A stretch of 38,971 nt of DNA from positions 1 through 38,971 of the forward strand of contig CAILMU010000240.1 in NCBI GenBank assembly GCA_903835325.1, read 5' to 3'. Under the pieces are notes generated by a model. The model searched no databases. It saw only the letters and a program-made list of their open reading frames with translations, and was not told the origin of the DNA. Positions within the stretch are counted from its first letter, which is position 1. Every line of letters starts with the position of its first letter. Positions 23,818 through 31,650 of the stretch are shown one piece after another. Position numbers and translations under genes: made by a program. Source of the DNA: an uncultured Microcaldota archaeon. Its GTDB lineage: Archaea; Micrarchaeota; Micrarchaeia; Anstonellales; Bilamarchaeaceae.

Positions 23818-26376
23818 ATGGCAGAGACCATCACAATCCGGACCATCGAATCCGACATGAAGGAAAGCTATCTCGATTACGCGATGTCAGTGATAATCGG
23901 GAGGGCGATACCTGATGTCCGCGATGGCCTGAAACCGGTGCACAGGAGGATCATGTTCACCATGCATGAACTCGGCAATGTGCACAACAAGGCATTCAAG
24001 AAGAGCGCGCGTGTCGTCGGTGACTGCCTTGGTAAATACCATCCGCACGGCGACCTGGCCGTCTATGACGCCCTTATCCGCATGGCGCAGCCTTTCTCGC
24101 TCCGTTACATGCTGGTAGATGGGCAAGGAAACATAGGTTCTGTCGATGGCGACAGCCCGGCCGCCATGAGATATACGGAGGTGAGGATGGCCAGGATAAC
24201 ATCCGAACTGCTCACCGATATAGACAAGGAGACTGTTCCCTTCACTGACAATTTCGACGGGACCCTGAAAGAGCCTACGGTGATGCCATCGAAGGTTCCG
24301 ACGCTTTTGATCAACGGGTCTTCCGGAATAGCTGTCGGCATGGCGACCAACATCCCGCCCCACAACCTCAGCGAGATCGTGGATGCGACAATAGCTGCCA
24401 TCGATGGGGCAGACGAAACGGAGTTGCTGAAACGGGTGAGCGGCCCTGACTTCCCCACAGGAGGGATAATAGTCGGCCGCTCAGGCATCCTCCAGGCGTA
24501 TAAGACCGGACGGGGGATAATCAAGGTCCGGTCCCGTATCGAGAAGGACCTGAAGAGGAACGCCCTCGTCATCAAGGAGATACCGTATCAGGTCACGAAG
24601 ACGGCGGTCATCGAATCTATCGTCGAAGCCGTCAAGAACAAGAGGATAGAGGGGATAAGCGGGGTCCATGACCGCTCCGACAAGGAGGGCATGGAAGTAG
24701 TGATAGACATCAAGAAAGGCAATGATCCCGACATAGTCCTGAACCAGCTCTATGCGCACACCCAGGTCCAGGGCACTTTCGGCATAATCAACCTGGCGAT
24801 AGTCGGCCAGCAGCCGAAATGTCTCAGCCTCCAGCAGACAGTGAACGAGTTCGTCGGTTTCCGCAAAGAGATAGTGCGAAAGAGGTGCGAGTTCGACCTC
24901 AGGGAAGCGAGGGCCAGGGCGCACATCCTGGAAGGGCTCAAGATAGCTATCGAGAACATCGATCCAATCGTCGCATTCCTCAAGGCCGCCAAAGACATGG
25001 ACGCGGCCCGGGCAGGGCTCATCAAGGATTATAACCTCAGCGAGATTCAGGCGAACGCTGTCCTGGACATGAAGATTTCACGCCTTGTGTCCTTGGAACG
25101 GACGAAGATAGAGAACGAGTACCAGGAGCTCATGAAGACGATCACCTGGCTCACGGGAGTGCTGGCCGACATCAACAAGATACTTGCGATAATCAAGGAC
25201 GAATTGCGCGAGATAAAGGACAAGTACGGGGATGAACGGCGCACCGAGATAATCGATGACGACGGCGATGTGGAGATAGAGGACCTCATCCCGAACGATG
25301 ATGTGGTCGTGGTGATAAGCGGGCGCGGATATGTGAAGCGTGTCAGCCTTGACGAGTACCGCACTCAGCACAGGGGCGGGAAAGGCGTGATAGGCGCAGA
25401 GACGAAGGAAGAGGATTTCGTCCAGGATGTCATCGTGACGAAGAATCATAATTACCTCCTGCTCTTCACCGACAAGGGCCGGGCATTCTGGCTGAAGGCC
25501 TACAGGATACCTGAAGGGAGCAGGTATGCCACAGGGAAGACCCTCGTGTCCCTTCTTGACCTGAAAGACGAGAAGGTGACCTCATGGATAAGCGTCGTCC
25601 GCTTCGACAGCGGGGAATATCTTTCCATGGTGACCAAGAACGGCATCATCAAGCGCACTGCCCTGGATAATTTCAGCAATGTCAGGAAGGGTGGCATAAT
25701 CGCGATAACATTGAAGGAAGGAGACCGGCTTGTCGAAGTCATCAAGACGGATGGCAAGAAGGAGCTGATAATCGCCACCAAGAAAGGCCAGGCGATACGC
25801 TTCAAGGAAGAGGAGGCTCGCGAGCTCGGCCGGACAGGCCAGGGTGTCATTGGGATCCGGTTCAAGGAGGGCGAGGACCAGGTCGTGGGGATAGCGAAAT
25901 GCACCAAGCCTGCGCTCCTTACGATAACAGAGAACGGATACGGCAAACGGACATCGATAGACGAGTACAGACTGCAGGGCCGCGGAGGTTCTGGGGTCAT
26001 CAACATCAAGACAGAAGGCAGGAACGGCGACGTCATCGGCGTGCGCGGGGCGGATGACTCTGATGAGGTCATTGTCATGAGTTCCAAGGGCCAGGCTATC
26101 CGGGCCTATGTCAAGGATATCTCTGTGATAGGACGGAATACTCAAGGAGTCAGGATAATCCGGTTGCAGGAGGAGGAAGGCGAGAAGGTCGCGAGTTTCG
26201 CTGTGGTTCCCAGTTCGCCCCCGAAGATAGGGGATGGGGAGAAGAAGGGGAATGACCCGAGCGGCACTGACCCCGAAGCTGACAAAGACGTCCAAACCAT
26301 AAAAGACAATCCCGAACCTAAAAGCGACGAAGCCGAGTCAGGCGTCGAGATGAGCGATAGCGGGCCGGCTGGATAA
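23818..26376 (+). CDS. gyrA: DNA gyrase subunit A
   Basis: GyrA cuts and rejoins DNA in gyrase. The winged-helix domain holds [43 protein letters not shown] and the active-site AAMRYTEVR, with Tyr119 as the nucleophile. A tower and coiled coil follow ([27 protein letters not shown]). The C-terminal beta-pinwheel has the GyrA box as QHRGGKGV, and six blades of the [18 protein letters not shown] type can be counted roughly. The QRRGGKG box is what allows DNA wrapping, so negative supercoiling is likely kept. A ~60-residue acidic tail ends the protein. The start is ATG 23818 ([10 protein letters not shown]), 852 residues, with AAGTGAT as ribosome site; the GTG at 23809 is rejected. Confidence 0.97.
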   Translation: MAETITIRTIESDMKESYLDYAMSVIIGRAIPDVRDGLKPVHRRIMFTMHELGNVHNKAFKKSARVVGDCLGKYHPHGDLAVYDALIRMAQPFSLRYMLVDGQGNIGSVDGDSPAAMRYTEVRMARITSELLTDIDKETVPFTDNFDGTLKEPTVMPSKVPTLLINGSSGIAVGMATNIPPHNLSEIVDATIAAIDGADETELLKRVSGPDFPTGGIIVGRSGILQAYKTGRGIIKVRSRIEKDLKRNALVIKEIPYQVTKTAVIESIVEAVKNKRIEGISGVHDRSDKEGMEVVIDIKKGNDPDIVLNQLYAHTQVQGTFGIINLAIVGQQPKCLSLQQTVNEFVGFRKEIVRKRCEFDLREARARAHILEGLKIAIENIDPIVAFLKAAKDMDAARAGLIKDYNLSEIQANAVLDMKISRLVSLERTKIENEYQELMKTITWLTGVLADINKILAIIKDELREIKDKYGDERRTEIIDDDGDVEIEDLIPNDDVVVVISGRGYVKRVSLDEYRTQHRGGKGVIGAETKEEDFVQDVIVTKNHNYLLLFTDKGRAFWLKAYRIPEGSRYATGKTLVSLLDLKDEKVTSWISVVRFDSGEYLSMVTKNGIIKRTALDNFSNVRKGGIIAITLKEGDRLVEVIKTDGKKELIIATKKGQAIRFKEEEARELGRTGQGVIGIRFKEGEDQVVGIAKCTKPALLTITENGYGKRTSIDEYRLQGRGGSGVINIKTEGRNGDVIGVRGADDSDEVIVMSSKGQAIRAYVKDISVIGRNTQGVRIIRLQEEEGEKVASFAVVPSSPPKIGDGEKKGNDPSGTDPEADKDVQTIKDNPEPKSDEAESGVEMSDSGPAG

Positions 26377-26418
26377 AGGATATCATCAATTTAATCTTCT
26401 TCTTCGGAATACCATACG

Positions 26419-27330
26419 ATGAGCAGCGGCAAGGGCAGGATTCTCTGGATAGATATCGCAAGAGCCCTAGCTATTGCCCTGATTGTCGGCTTCCATGTGG
26501 CCTATGAATTCAGCCTCGACAACGGCATCAGGTGGGTAGGGTTCCTGGGGGCGTCGCTGTTCTTCATCATCAGCGGGTTCATGCTGGCAAAACATGACCC
26601 GGGCATGGTTTCGTTCGACAAGGGATGGTTCGTCCGGCGCTATATCAAGATAGCGTCGTTATACTACCCGGCCATCATCGTCCTCGTCATCCTGTTCGGC
26701 GCGCAGATATACGATAACGGGTTATGGGATATCATCGCGCATTTCCTTTTCATAAATGGCATCTGGCCAGCGCTCACATATTCAATCATCAGCCCGGCAT
26801 GGTTCATCATCCCGCTTTTCTTCTATTATATTTTCTACCCGTATATCAACAGATTCACGAAAAATTATTCTCTTTTCCTTCCGCTCGCGGTCATCGCGAC
26901 GCTCGCTGCGAGGATGATCTATGGCGGGCTGGTGAACCCGAACCCATTCTGCTTTTTGGCGGAATTCTGTTTCGGGATAGCTTTCGCGCACGGAAAACGA
27001 GATTTTTGGATGCTCGCTCCTTTGGCGCTCGCCATCGCGGCTCCAGTCATGGCTCTGCCATTCATCGTGTTCTTCGTCCTGTCCTTGTTGCCATCGGACG
27101 AACCGAACCATATTATCGGATCAGCATTCTCGTTAATCGGGCAGCACACCTTCGAGATTTTCCTGTTCCATGAATCCGTGATGAAGGCGATATTGGGGAA
27201 ATGGAAGGTTTTCGGGCTCGGTGCAACCGCGTCTACGATCATCCTTCTCTTATCGCTCGCGATGGTTATGGTGATCTCTAAAGCGATAAACGGCATTTTT
27301 GCTAAAAAATCAGATGCGGTAAAGGGATGA
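26419..27330 (+). CDS. Acyltransferase-3 family membrane protein
   Basis: This 303-residue protein has about nine or ten membrane helices. It opens with the acyltransferase-3 (OafA/YrhL) motif ILWIDIARALAIALIVGFHVAYEF, in which the His of GFHV is the family's conserved residue, then GASLFFIISGFMLAKH and the FVRRYIKIASLYYP region (family R-R-x-x-R-I-x-P). ISPAWFIIPLFFYYIFYP matches the family's next conserved helix. Such enzymes move acyl groups onto surface sugars or lipids. No extra soluble domain is present. It begins 42 nt after gyrA and is followed 4 nt later by the phosphoribosyltransferase gene. Confidence 0.88.
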   Translation: MSSGKGRILWIDIARALAIALIVGFHVAYEFSLDNGIRWVGFLGASLFFIISGFMLAKHDPGMVSFDKGWFVRRYIKIASLYYPAIIVLVILFGAQIYDNGLWDIIAHFLFINGIWPALTYSIISPAWFIIPLFFYYIFYPYINRFTKNYSLFLPLAVIATLAARMIYGGLVNPNPFCFLAEFCFGIAFAHGKRDFWMLAPLALAIAAPVMALPFIVFFVLSLLPSDEPNHIIGSAFSLIGQHTFEIFLFHESVMKAILGKWKVFGLGATASTIILLLSLAMVMVISKAINGIFAKKSDAVKG

Positions 27331-27334
27331 CAGT

Positions 27335-27964
27335 ATGTTCCATGATCGCTTCGATGCAGGGAAAAAGCTCGCCAAGGCGCTGGAGGCTTACAAGGGCAGG
27401 AAGGATGCGATAATCCTGGCGATACCACGGGGGGCGCTCCAGATAGGCCAGGTCCTGCACGACGAGCTCAAGCTTCCGCTCGATATCATCATAGCAAAGA
27501 AGATCCCGCACCCCATGCAGGAGGAATTCGCTATCGGAGCTGTCGGCCCTGGAGGAGTGCGGATAATAAATGACGAAGCGGCCGCGAGCGTTCCGAAAGA
27601 GTATCTGGATAACAAAATCCGCGAGATAACGCGCTCGATAGATGAGAAGAATAAGAGATACCGCGGGGAGTTCCCGCTTCCGGCCCTGAAAGGCAAAATA
27701 GTGATAATCGTTGATGATGGGATAGCTACCGGGAGCACGATGATAGCGGCGATAAGGATCGCGAGGAAGCAGAATCCGGAAAAGATAGTGGTGGCTGTCC
27801 CGGTCGCCCCAGCCGATTCCCTTGTGCATATCAAGGCGGAAGCGGATGAGGTCATATGCCTCGAGACTCCGACCATATTCTACGCGATTGGCCAGTTCTA
27901 CGAGGATTTCGCCCAGGTAGAGGATGAGGAAGCTATTGCGATATTGGCTAGATGCAGAAAATGA
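27335..27964 (+). CDS. Type I phosphoribosyltransferase-domain protein
   Basis: This 209-residue protein has the PRPP-binding loop VIIVDDGIATGSTMIAAI (~127-144), with the PRTase hallmark V-D-D-G-x-A-T-G-x-T. It opens with LAIPRGALQIGQVLHDELKLPLDIIIAKKI, typical of the PRTase family often fused to dienelactone hydrolase or next to it. The hood region HPMQEEFAIGAVGPGGVRIIND is also characteristic. The base substrate cannot be told. GGGATGAC sits 4-11 nt before the ATG, overlapping the upstream gene's stop region, so it is cotranscribed with the acyltransferase. It converges with a TPR-like gene 18 nt away. Confidence 0.9.
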   Translation: MFHDRFDAGKKLAKALEAYKGRKDAIILAIPRGALQIGQVLHDELKLPLDIIIAKKIPHPMQEEFAIGAVGPGGVRIINDEAAASVPKEYLDNKIREITRSIDEKNKRYRGEFPLPALKGKIVIIVDDGIATGSTMIAAIRIARKQNPEKIVVAVPVAPADSLVHIKAEADEVICLETPTIFYAIGQFYEDFAQVEDEEAIAILARCRK

Positions 27965-27982
27965 CTCCGGAAATTATCCAAT

Positions 27983-28450
27983 TCAGAGACCGAGCATTTT
28001 GAGAACCATATCCGCGGCCATGGATTCGTTCAGTTTGAACAGCTGGTCCATGTGGTAGACCGCCTCATCGGACTTGTTCAGGGCCATGGCGAAGACGAAC
28101 ATGCGCTTCTGCAATTCGTCGGTGCTCTTGCGCTTCTCAATGGTCTTCAATAGCTCATATCCTTGCGTGTATTCGCCCTTGTTGTAGTAGGCGGAACTGG
28201 TCAGCAGGGCTGTCACAAGCATGTCGTCAGCGGAGCTCGCCAGGTTGAATGCCTTCCTGCCCTCGATCTTCGCTTCGTCGTACTTGTCCAGGCGGTATGC
28301 CGCGAGAGCAAGCAGGAAATGCGCGAGCATCTCGTCAGGGTGTGCATTGACGAATTCCTTGGACAGCTCGTAGGCGCGCTGGCGGTCCTCGTTCCTTATG
28401 AAGATGGCAAGCTGCCTGGCGAAGGCTTCCTTTTTCGTGAATTCGACCAT
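27983..28450 (-). CDS. TPR-like helical repeat protein, paralogue A
   Basis: This 155-residue all-helical protein begins MVEFTKKEAFARQLAIFIRN. It holds about four helix pairs in TPR style (AHFLLALAAYRLDKYDEAKIEGRKAFNLA is the clearest unit, ~42-70; SAYYNKGEYTQGYELLKTI is another). It has a close paralogue at 31126-31587, sharing FTKKEAF, NED, HFLL, LDKYDE and EGRKAFN. Both are divergent from a helical coiled-coil gene on the plus strand. TPR proteins bind partner proteins; the partner could be the divergent neighbour. GTTTTTTATTCC lies 24-35 nt upstream of the ATG (leaderless). Function unknown. Confidence 0.85.
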   Translation of the reverse strand: MVEFTKKEAFARQLAIFIRNEDRQRAYELSKEFVNAHPDEMLAHFLLALAAYRLDKYDEAKIEGRKAFNLASSADDMLVTALLTSSAYYNKGEYTQGYELLKTIEKRKSTDELQKRMFVFAMALNKSDEAVYHMDQLFKLNESMAADMVLKMLGL

Positions 28451-28568
28451 TGGGTATCGATTGGCAGGCGAGGAATAAAAAACATGCGATAGGCTTTCCG
28501 CATCGGAAAAAGCTGGAAACCGCCGCGCCTGCCATCAAAATAAAAATATCGCCGAACATAGGCTTTGC

Positions 28569-29660
28569 ATGTGCCCCGAGACGAAACGGGCGGCCATAGC
28601 CGCCCAAACCGAAGAAGCGAAGCTCACGATGCCGAAGGCCTCGAATGTGATGGCTGATTTCTGCAAGACCAACAACATCAGGCTGGATGCCATGATGCCT
28701 GAGATCCCCATGCTCCAGCGCTTGGTCAATAAGGCGAACAAGATGGAAGGCGACAAAGCCGAGAACCTGAACACGCTGTTGGGCCAGTATTTCCTTTCTA
28801 AGATAGATATGGCCAAGAAAGAGGGCAATTACAATTTCCTTGACAGGCTGACCCAGTCGCCTAGTGAGAGCCGGGTAAGGAACGAGAGATGGATAAAGGA
28901 AGGCTCCGACCACCCGCGGATGAAGGCCCTTGCCGGGATAGAGAAGACGATAATGGAACGGCTGCCTGCGACGTATTTCCCCGAGGAGCTCGACAGGCTG
29001 GCCACGGAAGGGAGGAGGCAGACGGGCGAAAAAGACACTGAAGGCCTTATCTCAACTGTGAAAAGGATGACGGTCATCCAAGCCGCTTACGCGGAACGCG
29101 ACCCGGAAGCCGCGAAGGCATATGAATCGGTCGTGAAGAATTTCGGCCTCAGCGCCGGGAATCTGGTTCTGTCCAGGACGACCGATACAATCGGTGATGC
29201 CGAGCAATTCTACATGAAATCGTCCTACCTGCATGACCTGAAGAAGGCAAGGGAATCAGGTTACTCTCGGATGGATGAATTCCTGGTTTCCGCCCAGAAG
29301 GACACGGTTACCCTGGACGAGATGGAAAAGAAAGGGCAGCTGGACGACGGTCAGAAAACCAGGCTGGCGGATTATCATAAAAGGCTGGATAGGCTCGAGG
29401 AATTCAAAAAAGCCCCGGAAGCGCAGCAGCGCTTGATTGCGTATTCAGCGATGTCGAAAGACGAGCTGCAGCGCGAGAAAGAGTACTGGGATGGCAGGCT
29501 CGCCCAGGCCCAGAAGAGGTTCGAGGCCGATTCCGCGAAAATCAAGGATCCCAAGGCCGCGAAGGCATTGGCCGAGAATTTCAAGAGCCAGACCGAAGAC
29601 ATCAAAAGGATAACGGAAGACGTGCAGTCTGCAATCGACAGGCGCGGGAAGACGGCATGA
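28569..29660 (+). CDS. Helical, coiled-coil-rich protein of an unrecognised family, member 1
   Basis: I do not recognise this 363-residue protein. It is rich in Lys, Glu and Ala, almost fully helical, has no signal peptide or membrane segment, and only two Cys near the N-terminus. Residues ~70-95 carry GQYFLSKIDMAKKEGNYNFLDRLTQ. The next gene has GTYFLNKIEQAEKSGNTAFLDKLTE at the same place, and near the C-terminus KEYWDGRLAQAQKRF pairs with EEFYEDRLAAFRGRL, so the two are tandem paralogues. TATA-like AAATAAAAATATC lies about 20-33 nt upstream of ATG 28569. The gene is divergent from TPR-like paralogue A. ATG 28629 (MPKASN) is a later alternative start. Confidence 0.8.
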   Translation: MCPETKRAAIAAQTEEAKLTMPKASNVMADFCKTNNIRLDAMMPEIPMLQRLVNKANKMEGDKAENLNTLLGQYFLSKIDMAKKEGNYNFLDRLTQSPSESRVRNERWIKEGSDHPRMKALAGIEKTIMERLPATYFPEELDRLATEGRRQTGEKDTEGLISTVKRMTVIQAAYAERDPEAAKAYESVVKNFGLSAGNLVLSRTTDTIGDAEQFYMKSSYLHDLKKARESGYSRMDEFLVSAQKDTVTLDEMEKKGQLDDGQKTRLADYHKRLDRLEEFKKAPEAQQRLIAYSAMSKDELQREKEYWDGRLAQAQKRFEADSAKIKDPKAAKALAENFKSQTEDIKRITEDVQSAIDRRGKTA

Positions 29661-29708
29661 TGATATATGGCCCGGAATCAAGGGCGATCATAACAGGAGG
29701 ATGAGGAT

Positions 29709-30602
29709 ATGCCAGAAGCATTCAAGCCCAAGGAGGAAGTCGGAGCCCTCACGAAGGAGAGGACGCAGGAGATACTGCATTCGTTCCAGCAGAAGTACGG
29801 GATAACCTCCCAGATGCTTCTGATGGATGTGGGGAAGATTTCTGAGATGCAGAGGAAGGCTGCGACCGGGACCGAATTCAGGCAGTCTGTCGGGACTTAT
29901 TTCCTGAACAAGATAGAGCAGGCAGAGAAGTCCGGGAACACTGCATTCTTGGACAAGCTAACCGAGGGGAACATCCAGAAGATAAGGGCGGAGTTCGGCC
30001 TGGGGAAAGAAACTGTCATGGAGAAGGACAGGGCTTTGTCCGCCCTCGAAGGAAGGATAAAATCCATCGAAGTCACCGGACCGACCGGAGAGGCGAGCAT
30101 GACAAGGTTCGAAGACGCAAGAAGGAGCCTGGATGGTGCAAGGGCAGCTATAGGGGAATTGGCCGGGATAAACCTTCCTCCCGGGCAGAGAGCCGAACTC
30201 ACATCGTCCCAATGGAAGAGGCTGGAAGAATGCAGGAAACAGCTTACTGATAAAGAGGAGTTTTATGAGGACAGGCTGGCTGCTTTCCGCGGGAGGCTCA
30301 CAGAGCAGTATACCGCGATGAAAACGCCCGAACTGCGGAAGGAGATGTCGAGCATCCAAGTGCAAGCTGCTAAGGACCAGGCCGTGCTGAGAAATCCGAA
30401 AGCCAGCGCCGATGCAAGAGAGGAGGCTATGGACAGGTTGGCCGGGGCTATCGAGAGCATGCATGCGATAGAGGATACATTATCATCCAGGAAACAGGAG
30501 CCCGGGACCGCAGCCATGGCCCAGAACGCGGCTTCGATCGCCACCACGCTTGAGAAGAGCGCCGAAACGCAGAGGAAGAAGAGCGGGCAGGGCGTCGCAT
30601 AG
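29709..30602 (+). CDS. Helical, coiled-coil-rich protein of an unrecognised family, member 2
   Basis: This 297-residue protein is a tandem paralogue of the previous gene: the motif GTYFLNKIEQAEKSGNTAFLDKLTE sits at ~61-86 and EEFYEDRLAAFRGRL near 185-200. It is Lys/Glu/Ala-rich, without Cys-rich motifs, signal peptide or membrane helix, and ends in a low-complexity tail (SAETQRKKSGQGVA). A very strong ribosome site GGAGGATGAGGAT precedes the ATG, so it is translated from the same mRNA as member 1, 48 nt upstream. It meets the YkgJ-like gene end to end (8 nt). A structural or scaffolding role is possible; nothing shows it directly. Confidence 0.8.
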   Translation: MPEAFKPKEEVGALTKERTQEILHSFQQKYGITSQMLLMDVGKISEMQRKAATGTEFRQSVGTYFLNKIEQAEKSGNTAFLDKLTEGNIQKIRAEFGLGKETVMEKDRALSALEGRIKSIEVTGPTGEASMTRFEDARRSLDGARAAIGELAGINLPPGQRAELTSSQWKRLEECRKQLTDKEEFYEDRLAAFRGRLTEQYTAMKTPELRKEMSSIQVQAAKDQAVLRNPKASADAREEAMDRLAGAIESMHAIEDTLSSRKQEPGTAAMAQNAASIATTLEKSAETQRKKSGQGVA

Positions 30603-30610
30603 CGGCCTGT

Positions 30611-31108
30611 TCATATTCCGTTTTCGGCATTATCCAGCAGGAATGCCAGGCATTCCTCTTTCTTCCCTTTTCTTTTGTTCCATTTTTTCACGAGTTTTTT
30701 GTGCGTTTCGAGCTCCGCAACCAAACGATCCCGCCCGATATCCGGAGCGCCGAATCGGAATAATATTTGCGATGGAAGCGGGCAGAAGCGCGCATTGATT
30801 CTCGAATCGAGCTGATAGGGGTATCTTTTGCACGAGAGCGGGGCGGATTCGTGGATTGAGCAGCGGTTGTCTTTGTTTAGATAAGCGCACGGGTGCGAAC
30901 GGATTCCGAGAAGATAGTAGCCATACCCATCGGTCGTATCGAGCACCATGTCCGGGTCGTAGCTGAGGAGCCGGGGCTCGTGTAAAAAGGCGATATCTTC
31001 GGGTAGTTTCCCGGTCTTTGAGGAAATCCTCAGGATATCGAAGATGGTCGTGGTTATGGTGTACGTCTTGCAGCATTCGGCTGAGCAGAATACGCAGGGG
31101 TTGACCAT
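30611..31108 (-). CDS. YkgJ/Fli-B-type cysteine cluster protein
   Basis: This 165-residue protein carries the YkgJ-family (UPF0153) pattern of paired Cys: CVFCSAECC at the N-terminus, CAYLNKDNRCSIHESAPLSCKRYPY in the middle and a late RFCPLP. These Cys are thought to bind Zn or an Fe-S cluster. The N-terminal CxxCxxxCC and the RCSIHExxPxxCRxYP core are both clear. Proteins of this family are linked to protein methylation or metal handling in various species, without a settled role. ATG 31108 is preferred (MVNPCVFC); the ORF track starts 9 nt earlier at GTG. It follows TPR-like paralogue B on the same strand after 17 nt, so the two form an operon. Confidence 0.85.
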   Translation of the reverse strand: MVNPCVFCSAECCKTYTITTTIFDILRISSKTGKLPEDIAFLHEPRLLSYDPDMVLDTTDGYGYYLLGIRSHPCAYLNKDNRCSIHESAPLSCKRYPYQLDSRINARFCPLPSQILFRFGAPDIGRDRLVAELETHKKLVKKWNKRKGKKEECLAFLLDNAENGI

Positions 31109-31125
31109 ATGGCGCACTGGCGGAC

Positions 31126-31587
31126 CTACCTGGTGAATTTGCTCACCAGGCTCATGGCGGCGTCCTTGTTCATCCGATAGAGCATCTCGGCGTGCTCCAG
31201 GGCCGCCTTCTCGTTCTTCAGGGCGTAAGAGAACAGGAAGAGCATGGTGCGCACCTCCTCATCGTCCCTGAGCTCCTTTACGGAACAAAGGAAGTCGTAT
31301 CCTTCCCGATAACGGCCGGCCTTGAAGAATGCGCTTGCCATGAGTATTGCGCATATCAGCATGTCCTTCTCGTTGCTCATGTTGAACGCTTTCCTGCCTT
31401 CAAGAATGGATTCGTCGTATTTGTCCAGCCAGAATGCGGTTTTCGAGAGCAGGAAGTGCCCGGCCAGGTCATCGGGGAATTTCGTGACTAGCTCTTTTGC
31501 CATCGGATAGGCCTGCCTGTAATCCTCGTTCTTCAGGTAAAGCGCGACTTGTTTTATGAATGCCTCTTTCTTCGTGAACCCTGCCAT
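31126..31587 (-). CDS. TPR-like helical repeat protein, paralogue B
   Basis: The real gene is 153 residues from ATG 31587 (MAGFTKKEAFIKQVALYLKN); the ORF track adds 39 spurious residues. It aligns end to end with the protein at 27983-28450 (FTKKEAF, KNED, HFLLSKTAFWLDKYDESILEGRKAFNM) and has the same helix-pair repeats. CCTTTTTATTCATA lies about 22-34 nt upstream of the ATG, so it is probably leaderless, and the same AT patch may serve the divergent coiled-coil gene. It heads a small operon with the YkgJ-like gene. Like its paralogue, it stands head to head with a large helical gene. Confidence 0.87.
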   Translation of the reverse strand: MAGFTKKEAFIKQVALYLKNEDYRQAYPMAKELVTKFPDDLAGHFLLSKTAFWLDKYDESILEGRKAFNMSNEKDMLICAILMASAFFKAGRYREGYDFLCSVKELRDDEEVRTMLFLFSYALKNEKAALEHAEMLYRMNKDAAMSLVSKFTR

Positions 31588-31650
31588 GTGGTTGTTCTTG
31601 CTGACTATGAATAAAAAGGATGGGGACGGAATAGGTATGAAGTGATATTC

